Shown here piece by piece: positions 1-8,886 of a stretch of 44,237 bases of DNA (the stretch's first letter is position 1; the number at the start of each line of letters is the position of its first letter). Position numbers and translations under genes: made by a program. Origin of the DNA: Spirochaetota bacterium (GTDB lineage: Bacteria > Spirochaetota > Spirochaetia > SPDA01 > B32-G16). The notes under the pieces were generated by a model. The model did no database searches, had not been told where the DNA came from, and saw nothing but the letters and a program-made list of their open reading frames with translations. The stretch is from the NCBI GenBank assembly GCA_003645645.1, contig QNBH01000006.1, forward strand, positions 1 to 44,237, given 5' to 3'.

Positions 1-764
1 CGCGATAGAATATAGAAACCTTCCATATCGGCTTCCGCTACTTCAATACTGGTTGTTCTCTGAGCAGTGCCGAGAGTATCCACAGTTATTCTATCCTGTA
101 TTGACTTTATCTTCATGGAGATCAAACCCAGCAGTGATTCCAGTGCTTTCCGGTCGGCTGCCTCTACGGAATCGGGGAAGAGTCTCATTCTGTGTGCCAC
201 ACCCACAGCGCTGTGATAGCCGGGTATATCCGGGGTACCGGTTATCCATCGAGGCGTTTTCCCTGGAAGTGCTTTCGGCTCCCATGGAATGTGCAGAGAA
301 ATCTCCCCATCCAGTTGAGCACGAATATATGTACCACTCTCATCCTGAACTTTATCCAGAATTTTAAGATGTTTCCGCAATACGGGTATCAGTTCCTTGT
401 TGTAATAGATATCCATCTCCTGGAGGTAACCTATCTTACCCGTTGTTTTCTCCTGGAGCAGCTCCGCCCTTCCTTTAAGGTAAAAATACTTTGCTGCCTG
501 GGAGGCAGCCCTGTCCAGACATATCTCTTCTTCTCTCTCCCTTTCCAGATAACGGGATGATGCTGCAAAGAAAACTGGTTTTCCGTTAAGAGGTCGTGTA
601 TCCCCCATAAGTGCAAGTTTTTCCGAAAGAGAGGAAGAAATGCCGCTGCCCCATCTCTTATCTGTATTATGGGTAGAGGCACAACCTCCTAGAAAAATAA
701 GACATGCGATTATCGAAAATATGGCCGAAATAATATGTGGTTTATATCCTGTGATACAAATCAT
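1..764 (-). CDS. LPP20-like lipoprotein, partial (continues beyond left edge)
   Basis: The minus strand is open from an ATG at 764 to the window edge, about 254 codons. An in-frame TAA lies directly before the ATG, so this is the first possible start. The N-terminus is a hydrophobic signal peptide ending in the lipobox LGGC (Cys28), so an outer-membrane or surface lipoprotein is expected. The middle is charged and helical. The later part holds a stretch GVAHRMRLFPDSVEAADRKA that resembles the GVGSARM/ARAREDIA core of the neighbouring lipoprotein at 941-1525 and of the LPP20 family, so the two are probably paralogues. No clear Shine-Dalgarno sequence precedes the start. No enzymatic motif is visible. 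The family name is moderately sure and the function is unknown. Confidence 0.72.
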   Translation of the reverse strand, partial: MICITGYKPHIISAIFSIIACLIFLGGCASTHNTDKRWGSGISSSLSEKLALMGDTRPLNGKPVFFAASSRYLEREREEEICLDRAASQAAKYFYLKGRAELLQEKTTGKIGYLQEMDIYYNKELIPVLRKHLKILDKVQDESGTYIRAQLDGEISLHIPWEPKALPGKTPRWITGTPDIPGYHSAVGVAHRMRLFPDSVEAADRKALESLLGLISMKIKSIQDRITVDTLGTAQRTTSIEVAEADMEGFYILS

Positions 765-794
765 TTATATCTGATTTCTTAGAAAAAGCATTTA

Positions 795-875
795 TCGTGG
801 GAGCTCCCTGAACTCATGCTGCATGTGAGTTTGCGAACCCTAAAGCATGAGGTCATAGGAGCTCCCCAACGAGCC
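795..875 (-). repeat. Structured intergenic element, copy A
   Basis: Nested inverted repeats: an outer 9-bp stem (799-807 with 858-866) and an inner 8-bp stem (813-820 with 844-851). Read on the minus strand it aligns closely with 14653-14740 read on the plus strand, sharing CGTTGG, AGGGTTC, ATGCAGC and AAATGCTT blocks in the same order. The inner stem reads CATGCT/AGCATG here and CAAGCT/AGCTTG in copy B, a compensatory change. It lies between two lipoprotein genes, downstream of a probable terminator. It may be a structured RNA or a dispersed palindromic repeat. Confidence 0.65.
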
Positions 876-887
876 TTTATTTACATT

Positions 888-930
888 AAAAAAAACCATT
901 TTCGCAAGGACAGGCTAATTCATCCTGTCC
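888..930 (-). terminator. Probable terminator of the 941-1525 lipoprotein gene
   Basis: Directly after the stop codon, read on the minus strand, a 7-bp stem GGACAGG/CCTGTCC (924-930 with 908-914) encloses a 9-nt loop. A run of eight T (888-895) follows about 12 nt later. The gap between stem and T-run is longer than ideal, so termination may be partial. Confidence 0.5.
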
Positions 931-940
931 CTTGATTTTT

Positions 941-1525
941 CTACTTGGAGGATGCACCTGCCTTTGGCGGATTATTTTCAAGCTCTGCATTCAACCTCTC
1001 GAGCGCCTGCTGAGCTTTAAACTCTGCAAAGGCAGCATCTTCGTTTCTGACAAACTCTTTCTCGGTTTCTTCGAGGAAACTGTTCATAGGATATGATACC
1101 AATGCATAAACCGTTCCGTCCGAGCTTAGCTCTACTTTTTCTGTTTTTGCTCCCTTAAGAGTTGTGTCAGTAATTTGCCTGGATACTGTTTCTACAAATG
1201 AGATGACCTGGTTGTTATCATCCACCCCCGCTTCCTGTGCATAGTCTGTTATTGCCGCTTTTATCGATGCATTCATCTGAAAGGCAATATCCTCCCTCGC
1301 TCTGGCAATTGCCATTTTTCTGGAAGTATCGAGCTTTGACATTCTGGCGGAACCTACCCCGTAAAAAGCATCATCTGCTTGAGGCGGATTGAGATACCAC
1401 TCAGGAATATCCGCTTTTTTCGGTACGCTCGACTTTCCGGCCGCCCCCCGACCCGACGCACATGCTGTGATCACAATGACAGTTGCAATAACAATAGGGA
1501 TGAGAACGATTAATTTTTTCCTCAT
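941..1525 (-). CDS. LPP20 family lipoprotein
   Basis: A 194-residue exported lipoprotein. Residues 1-21 form a basic then strongly hydrophobic signal peptide and the lipobox ITAC places the lipidated cysteine at position 22. After a Gly/Ala/Ser-rich spacer comes PEWYLNPP followed by YGVGSARMSKLDTSRKMAIA, the signature arrangement of the LPP20 family, in which an alpha/beta domain is preceded by a short W-containing motif. The C-terminus is helical and charged and ends with a Pro/Lys-rich tail. The start is set by AAGGAG eight bases upstream. It is followed by a probable terminator and then by the structurally related lipoprotein at 1-764. The LPP20 family lacks a defined biochemical role in spirochaetes; an envelope function is inferred only from the signal. 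Confidence 0.85.
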   Translation of the reverse strand: MRKKLIVLIPIVIATVIVITACASGRGAAGKSSVPKKADIPEWYLNPPQADDAFYGVGSARMSKLDTSRKMAIARAREDIAFQMNASIKAAITDYAQEAGVDDNNQVISFVETVSRQITDTTLKGAKTEKVELSSDGTVYALVSYPMNSFLEETEKEFVRNEDAAFAEFKAQQALERLNAELENNPPKAGASSK

Positions 1526-1617
1526 AAACTTAACTCCTTGTTAAACTGTTTTTTTATTATTTCTTATTTATTAACTTTAGCCCTTGCCACCTAACTTTTC
1601 AATCTTTTAAAGCTATT

Positions 1618-2535
1618 TTATTTTATTTCATTCAGATCGTATGGGGTAATCTGGTACACATAATAGTTTAGCCAGTTTGAAAAAAGCAGATGTGCATGAC
1701 TCCTCCATTTTACGGCAGGCACTTTTTCCGGGTTGTCATCCTGGAAGTAATTTTTGGGAATGCTGATCTTTATTCCCTTTTTTATGTCACGCTCATACTC
1801 TTCTTTTAAAGTCAGCGGATCGTACTCAGAATGTCCTGTAACAAATATCTGCCTTCCGTTTTTAGATGCGACTATATACACACCTGCCTCTTCCGATTCC
1901 GAGAGAACTTCCAGCTTGGGTATTCCGGCAATATCCTCTCTCTTTACCTCTGTATACCTTGAGTGAGGAGCGAGGAACACATCGTCGAACCCTCTTAGCA
2001 GTGGAACTCTTGGATTGTTAACTGTATGTTCAAAAACACCAAATAATTTCTCCTTAAGCAGATATTTGGGTATACCAAAATGATGGTATAAACCAGCCTG
2101 AGCTGCCCAGCAGATATGCATTACCGAGGTTACATGGTGGACAGACCAGTCCATAATTTCCTTAAGCTCTTCCCAGTAATTCACCTCTTCAAACTCTATC
2201 TGTTCAACAGGCGCTCCGGTTATAATCATCCCGTCAAACTTCTCATGTTCTATCTCATTGAATGTTTTGTAAAATGTTTCCAGATGTTCTATGGGCGTGT
2301 GTTTTGAAACGTGAGTTCTCGTATGAAGCAGTTCCACCTCTACCTGCAGTGGAGAGTTAGAGAGAAGACGGAGTATATGGGTTTCTGTTGTAATTTTTAC
2401 AGGCATCAGGTTAAGGATGGCTATTTTTAAAGCACGAATATCCTGATGAAGAGCTCGTGATTTGGTCATCACGAAGATGTTTTCCTGACTGAGTATCTGG
2501 TAGGCCGGTAATCCATCAGGAATGTTAATAGGCAT
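1618..2535 (-). CDS. metA: Homoserine O-acetyltransferase, MetA type
   Basis: Catalyses acylation of L-homoserine, the first committed step of methionine synthesis, in the cytoplasm. Length (305 aa) and sequence fit the MetA/MetAS family throughout. The catalytic cysteine is C142 in HICWAAQAG, and the His-Glu pair is H235 and E237 in [10 protein letters not shown]. Residue 111 is Glu (GAPVEQIEF), the position that in characterised family members selects acetyl-CoA, whereas Gly there gives succinyl-CoA. I therefore call it acetyl-specific although many databases label the family succinyltransferase. GAGGAG lies about seven bases before the ATG. It is transcribed away from the ASKHA gene at 2718, with a shared 180-bp intergenic region holding a candidate promoter and a hairpin. 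Confidence 0.93.
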   Translation of the reverse strand: MPINIPDGLPAYQILSQENIFVMTKSRALHQDIRALKIAILNLMPVKITTETHILRLLSNSPLQVEVELLHTRTHVSKHTPIEHLETFYKTFNEIEHEKFDGMIITGAPVEQIEFEEVNYWEELKEIMDWSVHHVTSVMHICWAAQAGLYHHFGIPKYLLKEKLFGVFEHTVNNPRVPLLRGFDDVFLAPHSRYTEVKREDIAGIPKLEVLSESEEAGVYIVASKNGRQIFVTGHSEYDPLTLKEEYERDIKKGIKISIPKNYFQDDNPEKVPAVKWRSHAHLLFSNWLNYYVYQITPYDLNEIK

Positions 2536-2589
2536 GAGTGACTCTCCTCTGTTTATTCTCTTTATTATTTCATGTATATTACTGTTTAT

Positions 2590-2613
2590 GGCACGTACAC
2601 TTTAGAGCGTGCC
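2590..2613 (-). promoter_or_regulatory. Hairpin in the metA 5' leader
   Basis: GGCACG (2590-2595) and CGTGCC (2608-2613) form a 6-bp stem with a 12-nt loop, 55-78 bases upstream of the metA start. It lacks the layout of an S-box riboswitch. A regulatory role is only a possibility. Confidence 0.3.
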
Positions 2614-2650
2614 CCTGGTGCTGCGGATGATAATACTTAAGCGACACTGT

Positions 2651-2679
2651 ATTATCAATTAATAAGGCGAATTGTTCAA
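2651..2679 (-). promoter_or_regulatory. Candidate sigma-70 promoter for metA
   Basis: On the minus strand a TTGAAC -35 (2674-2679) and GATAAT -10 (2651-2656) are separated by exactly 17 bases. Transcription would start near 2644, giving a leader of about 110 nt that contains the hairpin at 2590-2613. Confidence 0.4.
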
Positions 2680-2717
2680 TTCCCAAATAAACCAGACGGT
2701 ATCACGGAGTATTTACG

Positions 2718-4577
2718 ATGAATGAGAAAAATTGCACAATTACTGTAGAGTTTGATGGAAAAGCCGAAACAATTAAATGCGAAAAAGGCACAGTCCTTCT
2801 CGATGCCCTCGGTGAACAACACAGGGCCCATATCGATACTCCCTGCGGAGGGAAAAGCACCTGCGGAAAGTGTAAGGTAAAAATCGAAGGCGCCGCCCTT
2901 TCGCCTTTTACCGCTTTTGAGAATAAAATCCTTTCTGATAGGGAAAAACAAAACGGCGTCAGGTTGGCCTGCAATGTTCAGGTAGAAGGTGATATAAGAC
3001 TCATTCTTGCTCCATTAAGCTACCATGTGGAGATACAGGAGGACGGAACTGAATACATTACTGAAGTCTCACCGTGGATAAAGAAAAAATATCTCCACCT
3101 GCCTGAACCATCTCTTGAAGATCAGAGGGACGACTTACGAAGACTACGTGAAACAATTGGAAAGCCCGATTTGAAAATTGATCTCAAGATACTCCCCAGT
3201 CTTCCTCAAACCATAAGAGAAAGGAAATATAGAATTACCGTTGTACACAACGATACCGAAATTATCAATCTGGAGCCGGGAGACACTTCGTCGGAAAATT
3301 ACGGTATAGCAGTGGATATCGGGACAACCACGGTGGTGGCTTACCTGCTTAACCTGAATACGGGAAAGCGTATAGATGCTCTGTCGGCTCTCAATGCACA
3401 GAAGTCCTACGGTCAGGATGTTATCTCAAGGATAAACCATACCATCCAGAAAGAAGACGGACTTAAGACCCTGCATAAAATCATTATAAATCAATTAAAC
3501 GAAATGATTCAAAAACTTGCCGGTAGAAACGGGGTAAATCAGTCCGAGATTTACAGTTGTGTGCTTGCGGGCAACACCACAATGATGCATCTTGCAGGGG
3601 GACTTCCTCCAAAAAATATTGCCAATGTACCCTTCGTGCCTGTGGCAACTTCCAGGCTTGTCTATACAGCCTGTGACCTGGGGCTTAAAATAGCAGAAAC
3701 CGGAAAGGTATATCTTCTTCCCTGTGTTTCAGGCTATATAGGAGCAGACATTGTGGCAGGTCTTCTCTCCTGCAGATTTACCAGGGATAGGAGGCTGAAC
3801 CTTTTTATTGACGTGGGAACCAACGGAGAAATAGTACTGGGCAACAGGGACGGGTTCTTGTGCTGTTCAACCGCAGCAGGTCCGGCCTTTGAAGGGGCTA
3901 AGATCAGAAACGGAATGGGAGGTGTGGCAGGCGCAATCAATACGGTTGATGTTGTCAAGGGAGAACTACGCTACACCACAATTGCACAGGAGAAACCTCT
4001 GGGTATTTGCGGCTCAGGTATAATTGATGCCATGGCGATGCTTATTAAATACGGGATTGTGGATAAGACCGGACGATTTCTAACAAAAGAAGAGATTCCC
4101 ACGAGAGAGGGACAAAATCTTTCAAGCCGGCTGATTAAAGATGATGGAAAACCTGCTTTTATTCTTGCTTACGAAGAAGAGACCGCAAAGGGTGATTCTA
4201 TCCTTATCACTCAGAAAGATGTAAGAGAGATACAGCTTGCTAAAGCCGCCGTTTCTGCAGGTATTAAGGTTCTGATGGAGCATGCCGGTAAGAGCATAGA
4301 AGAGACCCATCTGCTCTATCTGGCAGGCGGATTCGGAAGTTACATAAACAAAAACAGCGCTATTATTATAGGTCTACTGCCTCACGAGTTGAGAGAAAGG
4401 ATAATTGCCATCGGAAATGCAGCCGGAACCGGCGCGGCCGCAGCCTTGATATCTGAGAAGGCTCTTCGGGAATGTGAGCAAATTGTTTCAAAAGCAGATT
4501 ATATCGAGCTTTCCTCCTCGGCAAGGTTCAACGAATACTACATAAACAATATGTACTTCACACATGCCGTCAGGTAA
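2718..4577 (+). CDS. Ferredoxin-ASKHA protein, RACo-like corrinoid activator (DUF4445)
   Basis: 619 residues with the layout of reductive activators of corrinoid proteins (RACo/RamA group), which use ATP to return an inactive Co(II) corrinoid to Co(I). The N-terminal 95 residues are a plant-type [2Fe-2S] ferredoxin domain with C43, C49, C52 (PCGGKSTCGKC) and C85. A linker region (about 95-190) follows, then an actin-like ASKHA ATPase fold with GIAVDIGTTT from residue 196, VLAGNTTMMHL, a second IDVGTNGEI phosphate motif and LYLAGGFGSYI near the C-terminus. No corrinoid protein or methyltransferase lies beside it, so the partner is encoded elsewhere. CACGGAG lies 8 bases before the ATG. Its last 8 bases overlap the end of the opposing dGTPase gene. 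The family is sure, the partner unknown. Confidence 0.85.
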   Translation: MNEKNCTITVEFDGKAETIKCEKGTVLLDALGEQHRAHIDTPCGGKSTCGKCKVKIEGAALSPFTAFENKILSDREKQNGVRLACNVQVEGDIRLILAPLSYHVEIQEDGTEYITEVSPWIKKKYLHLPEPSLEDQRDDLRRLRETIGKPDLKIDLKILPSLPQTIRERKYRITVVHNDTEIINLEPGDTSSENYGIAVDIGTTTVVAYLLNLNTGKRIDALSALNAQKSYGQDVISRINHTIQKEDGLKTLHKIIINQLNEMIQKLAGRNGVNQSEIYSCVLAGNTTMMHLAGGLPPKNIANVPFVPVATSRLVYTACDLGLKIAETGKVYLLPCVSGYIGADIVAGLLSCRFTRDRRLNLFIDVGTNGEIVLGNRDGFLCCSTAAGPAFEGAKIRNGMGGVAGAINTVDVVKGELRYTTIAQEKPLGICGSGIIDAMAMLIKYGIVDKTGRFLTKEEIPTREGQNLSSRLIKDDGKPAFILAYEEETAKGDSILITQKDVREIQLAKAAVSAGIKVLMEHAGKSIEETHLLYLAGGFGSYINKNSAIIIGLLPHELRERIIAIGNAAGTGAAAALISEKALRECEQIVSKADYIELSSSARFNEYYINNMYFTHAVR

Positions 4578-5697
4578 TAATAAACTTCTCAAGCTGGCTC
4601 TCCAGATTCCGCGGGATCATTATCTCCTTGATAGAATCTATCGCATAGTCGTCAGTCATACCTGCAATATAATCGATTACCAGGTTATCAAACCCTCCGT
4701 TCATGTTTTTATAAAAATCGTGCATTTTCTTAAGATAATCGGCAAAACGAAGAGAGAGCATATTTCTCTCCTGGTTGTACTTTTGAAAATCAAAACCGTA
4801 TTTTTCGAAGCATTCTAAAAGATAGCCGTACAGAGTGGTTAAAATCCTTTCGAAAAACTTGTGATACCCCGCCAGCGTTGGATTTTCGTAGATATGATCA
4901 TAGTTAAAACTCTTTAAGGTCATAACTGCCTCGTAAACAGGATCGGAAAGGGCAATCGCTCCTTTCCTAGGAGATACAGAGCTTATATCATTTACAAGTG
5001 TATCTATAATTTCACTGTTCTTACTTCCGAGACGCTTCGATACAATACCTGGAATATCCTCATTTCGAATGAGCTTTAGCTGGATGGCATCTTCCATATC
5101 TCTACCCAGGTAGGCAACCTTATCGGCCATTCTTACCACCGTACCTTCCCAAGTGGCAGGATAGCTGCCGAGCGTCTTTATTTTTTTAAGATTCTTATAC
5201 TCGAAATCGGGTCTCATTTCCTGCTCAAACTGCTCGCCGCAGTGGGTGATTATTCCGTCTCTTACAGCATAGGTTAAGTTAAGCCCCTTTCCGTAATTAA
5301 CCAGATGATCCACAACCCTCAGCGAGTAGAGCTCATGGATAAATCTACCCCCCCTCTCTTTAAGCAGATTATCGAGAATCTTCTCTCCAACATGCCCAAA
5401 CGGTGCATGCCCCAGATCGTGCCCCAGACTTATAGCCCAGGCCATATCAACATCCAGCCCCAGCGCCTTACAGAGAGTAGCCGATATCGTGGCTACGTGC
5501 ATGACATGCTCTATCCGCGTACAGATATGGTCGTTTTTAGGAGAAAAAAATACCTGGGTCTTGTGTTTCAATCTTCTGAAAGGATAGGAGTGGATTATGG
5601 CCGTGGTGTCTCTGAAATAGTATCCTCTCAGGTCTTCCTCTCTCGGGCGCTCTCTCCTTTGAAGAATCTTTTGATCTATCTTGTTTTCAAACTTCAT
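4570..5697 (-). CDS. dgt: dGTPase-like HD-domain triphosphohydrolase
   Basis: A 375-residue HD-superfamily protein expected to hydrolyse dGTP or another dNTP to the deoxynucleoside and triphosphate. The N-terminus carries the family pattern FRDTTAIIHSYPFRRLKHKT. Metal ligands are visible as H64 (RIEHVMHV), H93-D94 (LGHDLGHAPFGH) and a later Asp in VVRMADKVAYLGRD. The length fits the shorter Dgt-like class and is well below the roughly 500 residues of E. coli Dgt. The start lies inside the last codons of the lipoate ligase gene (11-base overlap) with only a weak ribosome site, which suggests translational coupling. The 3' end overlaps the convergent ASKHA gene by 8 bases. Confidence 0.88.
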   Translation of the reverse strand: MKFENKIDQKILQRRERPREEDLRGYYFRDTTAIIHSYPFRRLKHKTQVFFSPKNDHICTRIEHVMHVATISATLCKALGLDVDMAWAISLGHDLGHAPFGHVGEKILDNLLKERGGRFIHELYSLRVVDHLVNYGKGLNLTYAVRDGIITHCGEQFEQEMRPDFEYKNLKKIKTLGSYPATWEGTVVRMADKVAYLGRDMEDAIQLKLIRNEDIPGIVSKRLGSKNSEIIDTLVNDISSVSPRKGAIALSDPVYEAVMTLKSFNYDHIYENPTLAGYHKFFERILTTLYGYLLECFEKYGFDFQKYNQERNMLSLRFADYLKKMHDFYKNMNGGFDNLVIDYIAGMTDDYAIDSIKEIMIPRNLESQLEKFIIT

Positions 5698-6643
5698 TTC
5701 TTATCCCTATGAAGAAAACATTTACAAGTTCGGGTTCAAAGGGGCTGCCTTTGAACTTATCGATGAGGAAAGATTTTAATTCTTGAGACTCTGTATAAAC
5801 ATCTACAATAAAGCCCTTCTTTACTTTTAAATCGATTCTTCCTTTAAGACCATTAAAGGAGGGAAGAAAGAAATAAAAATCGGGTGTTCTCCCGTAGTTC
5901 CACTCCCAGCTTAAATTTCTTCTGTATAACTCTTCTATTTTGTCGTTATTGTAGTCTGGAAAATCACACACTGCAGTTTTTTGTATTTGAGCAGATTTAC
6001 CCCATACCTGCCTTAAAGTGCCTTTTACGGCATCTTCTACCTCTTCAGGATTTAGAGCGGGAGATACATCGCAGAGATTTAAAACCGGCGAAGGAGTTGA
6101 TCGAGTAGCTGCTGTGTTTATATTATCCACCATTCCCTGCAGAGACAACCTTAGCTTGTGTAAAGTAGTTTTCAGCAAAATGGTGCCATGATGAATCACC
6201 TTCCCCCTTCTGAAACAAAAGGCATTACCCGAGAACTTTCTATCTCCATACATCAGATCAAACCTTTTATTCAAATCTCCCCTTATGCCCAGCTTATCGA
6301 GTGCCCGCAGTATAATGGTCAAGTTTCTTTCCCGGTTAAAGATTTCTTTCTCCATTATAAATGAGAAGTTGAGGTTACCTGCATCATGAAACACAGCTCC
6401 CCCGCCGGATATACGCCTTATAAGCTTTATTCCATGTTTTTTTAAGAAGGGGACATTACTCTCAAGCCAGGGGTTCTGGTGCCTGCCAATGACCACAGAA
6501 TCGCTGTTCCTATAGAAGAGCAGCCTTATAGTAGCTTTGGGAAGTGTTTCGAGGAGATACTCTTCAAAGGCCAGGTTTTGTGCTGCATCAGAAAGATATG
6601 AGGAAAATATTTCGACACAGCGCAGGGGATTTTCAAAAGACAT
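5687..6643 (-). CDS. lplA: Lipoate-protein ligase A
   Basis: Activates lipoate with ATP and attaches it to the lipoyl lysine of 2-oxoacid dehydrogenase E2 subunits or GcvH. The 318-residue product has the biotin/lipoate ligase fold, with VVIGRHQNPW at 50-59, the lipoyl-AMP-binding motif RRISGGGAVFHD at 76-87 and the lysine region GDRKFSGNAF (K136). A small accessory C-terminal domain follows. I chose the ATG at 6643, which has GAGAGG five bases upstream; an upstream in-frame TTG at 6670 would add nine residues but has no ribosome site. It is the first gene of a two-gene unit with dgt. No lipoate-dependent enzyme is encoded nearby. Confidence 0.9.
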   Translation of the reverse strand: MSFENPLRCVEIFSSYLSDAAQNLAFEEYLLETLPKATIRLLFYRNSDSVVIGRHQNPWLESNVPFLKKHGIKLIRRISGGGAVFHDAGNLNFSFIMEKEIFNRERNLTIILRALDKLGIRGDLNKRFDLMYGDRKFSGNAFCFRRGKVIHHGTILLKTTLHKLRLSLQGMVDNINTAATRSTPSPVLNLCDVSPALNPEEVEDAVKGTLRQVWGKSAQIQKTAVCDFPDYNNDKIEELYRRNLSWEWNYGRTPDFYFFLPSFNGLKGRIDLKVKKGFIVDVYTESQELKSFLIDKFKGSPFEPELVNVFFIGIRNEV

Positions 6644-6713
6644 AAAGCCTCTCACTACCGGTACAGACAATTATTTTTCAATAACTACTAAACTAATATT
6701 CAATCTTAAGTGT

Positions 6714-6742
6714 TTGATTTTCTCTAAATTATAAAGTAAAAT
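6714..6742 (+). promoter_or_regulatory. Candidate promoter for the REC-GGDEF-EAL gene
   Basis: TTGATT (6714-6719) and TAAAAT (6737-6742) with 17 bases between, in the divergent region between lplA and the regulator gene. The start codon lies about 45 bases downstream of the predicted transcription start. Confidence 0.42.
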
Positions 6743-6795
6743 CCTAAAAAAAATCTATGGGAATATACAGCAGTTTTAACTAGAGGTTGATTTAA

Positions 6796-8886
6796 GTGTA
6801 TGAAAAGATTCTAATCGTAGAAGATGAAAAAATAATCGCCCTCGATCTCCAGAGGAGGCTTGAGAAATACGGTTACGTTGTCATCGGGGTAGTTGCAACA
6901 GGCGGCGAGGCAATCGAGAAGGCCGAAAGGCTTCTGCCTGATGTAGTTCTTATGGATATAATGCTTGCGGGAGATATCGACGGGATCGATGCCGCAAGGA
7001 TTATTAATCAGAGACTACAACTGCCCATCATCTTTATCACCGCCTATGCAGATCAGAAAATTTTAGAAAGAGCCAAAGAAGCAGAGCCGTTCGGATATAT
7101 AGTCAAGCCTTTTAAAGAGAAGGAGATACACTCCACTATAAACATAGCCCTCTACAAGCACAGTATCGATAAAAAGTTAAAAACTCAGGAGAGATGGTTC
7201 TCTGCCATACTCCACAGCATAGAAGACGGGATCATAGCAACAGACAGGGAAAACAAAATTCAATTCATGAACCCTGTGGGAGCAAAAATAATCGGCTTAC
7301 GGGAAGATCAGATAAAAGGCCAGCCCCTGGAAAACGTACTTACTCTCATAGATGAAAATTATTTAAAACCTTTCATCCTGCCCTTCATAATTAATAAAAC
7401 CCAAAACTCTTCCGGTATCTTTAAAAATGTACTTGTAAAAAAACCGGATGGAGAAGAGGTTCCTGTAGAAGGCAGCTATTCACAGATTAGAAACAGGGAC
7501 AATAAAGTAGAGGGGTATGTTATTGTTCTAAGGGATATTTCAGAGCGCAGAAAGATGTCGGAGAAGCTGAATTACCAGATCAGCCACGATGCCTTAACCG
7601 GGCTTTTAAACCGGGCACAATTTTCCGAGTCCCTCCTGTATTTTATTAAGACGGCACGTACGGAAAATCGCCAGCATGCTTTTCTCCTTATAGACATAGA
7701 TCAGTTCAGGCTGATAAACGATACATGCGGGCACGCTGCAGGAGATGAGTTACTCCTTGAAGCTACATCAATCATAAAAACAGTGCTCAGGGGGAGCGAT
7801 ATTTGTGCCCGTATGGGCGGAGATGAGTTCGGAATTCTACTCAGAGACTCAAACAGAGAGCAGGCTCTCCACATAGCCACCCGGCTGCACAGTAAACTAA
7901 GCGAGCGGAAACTGGAGTGGGAGGGTAAAACATTTAACATTCACTCGAGCGTTGGACTCGTTATGATCGACTCCGAGACAAAGGACATTCAAAACATTCT
8001 GGCTGCAGCCGATGATGCCTGGCATCTTGCAAAAGAAGAGGGTGGTAGAAGAATTAAAGTATACGAAACCTCCAATTCTCTCTTTCTCCAGCGCAAGGGT
8101 GAGAGGCAGTGGATTACACAACTTACCAGGGCACTCGAAGAGGAGAGGTTTCAACTCTATTTCCAGAGCATCATCCCCCTTTCCGAAAATAATGCCGGAA
8201 GAGAGGAAAAATGTGAAATCCTTTTGAGAATGATCGATGAGAAAGGAGAAATAATATCCCCTGCCGATTTTATTCCTGCCGCAGAACGGTACAATCTCAT
8301 GCCTTCAATCGATAGATGGGTTGTAAGAACAGCCATGATGATGTACCAGAAGATAAAAGATAGGCAGGGAGAAAATAATCCGGAAATGATGTTTACAGTG
8401 AACCTATCGGCAGAGTCCGTTACCGACGAACATTTCTTAGACTATATCTATACACAACTGGAATCCTACGATATTGAACCGGAGAGGTTCTGTTTCGAGA
8501 TAACAGAAACCGCCGCCATCAGCAACATGATTAAGGCAAGCAAGTTTATCCACGAATTAAAGGAGATCGGATGCACCTTTGCTCTTGATGATTTCGGAAG
8601 CGGATTTTCATCCTTCAGTTATCTTAAAAATATACCGGTAGATTTCTTAAAGATAGACGGTTCTTTTGTCCAGGATATGCACATAAACTCGTTAAACAGT
8701 GCCATGGTAGAGGCAATCAACAACTTGGGACACATAATAGGCATAAAAACAATTGCCGAGTTTGTGAACAACGCCTCGATAATCGAAAAATTGATCGAAC
8801 TGGGTGTGGATTACGCCCAGGGTTTTGAAATAGCAAAACCGCAACCTCTTAAAAATCTCCTGTTATCGGAAGGAAAAGCGTATTGA
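6796..8886 (+). CDS. Response regulator REC-PAS-GGDEF-EAL (c-di-GMP turnover)
   Basis: A 696-residue cytoplasmic signalling protein. Residues 1-120 form a receiver domain with acidic pair D10/E11, phosphoacceptor D54 (VLMDIML) and the KPF lysine. A PAS domain spans about 130-250 and is followed by a diguanylate cyclase with intact GGDEF at 341-345. The autoinhibitory I-site RGSD sits exactly five residues before it. A phosphodiesterase follows, with E474-I-L-L-R for the EAL signature, DDFGSGFSSFSYL, KIDGSFV and KTIAEFV. Both catalytic halves look complete, so it could make and break c-di-GMP under control of phosphorylation and the PAS ligand. No histidine kinase is adjacent. The start is GTG with AGAGG nine bases upstream. 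Its stop overlaps the next start by one base (TGATG). Confidence 0.9.
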   Translation: MYEKILIVEDEKIIALDLQRRLEKYGYVVIGVVATGGEAIEKAERLLPDVVLMDIMLAGDIDGIDAARIINQRLQLPIIFITAYADQKILERAKEAEPFGYIVKPFKEKEIHSTINIALYKHSIDKKLKTQERWFSAILHSIEDGIIATDRENKIQFMNPVGAKIIGLREDQIKGQPLENVLTLIDENYLKPFILPFIINKTQNSSGIFKNVLVKKPDGEEVPVEGSYSQIRNRDNKVEGYVIVLRDISERRKMSEKLNYQISHDALTGLLNRAQFSESLLYFIKTARTENRQHAFLLIDIDQFRLINDTCGHAAGDELLLEATSIIKTVLRGSDICARMGGDEFGILLRDSNREQALHIATRLHSKLSERKLEWEGKTFNIHSSVGLVMIDSETKDIQNILAAADDAWHLAKEEGGRRIKVYETSNSLFLQRKGERQWITQLTRALEEERFQLYFQSIIPLSENNAGREEKCEILLRMIDEKGEIISPADFIPAAERYNLMPSIDRWVVRTAMMMYQKIKDRQGENNPEMMFTVNLSAESVTDEHFLDYIYTQLESYDIEPERFCFEITETAAISNMIKASKFIHELKEIGCTFALDDFGSGFSSFSYLKNIPVDFLKIDGSFVQDMHINSLNSAMVEAINNLGHIIGIKTIAEFVNNASIIEKLIELGVDYAQGFEIAKPQPLKNLLLSEGKAY

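Noticed and set aside
53-682. Several short plus- and minus-strand frames at the left edge
   Set aside because: They are shadows of the edge-truncated lipoprotein frame, which is open over the whole 764 bases and has a signal peptide and lipobox.
813-851. tRNA T-arm in the element loop (GGGTTC)
   Set aside because: No acceptor or anticodon arm and no matching T-stem; the resemblance is limited to six bases.
2536-2717. A SAM (S-box) riboswitch upstream of metA
   Set aside because: The leader is short, has only one 6-bp hairpin and lacks the conserved multi-stem layout, so I list just a hairpin.
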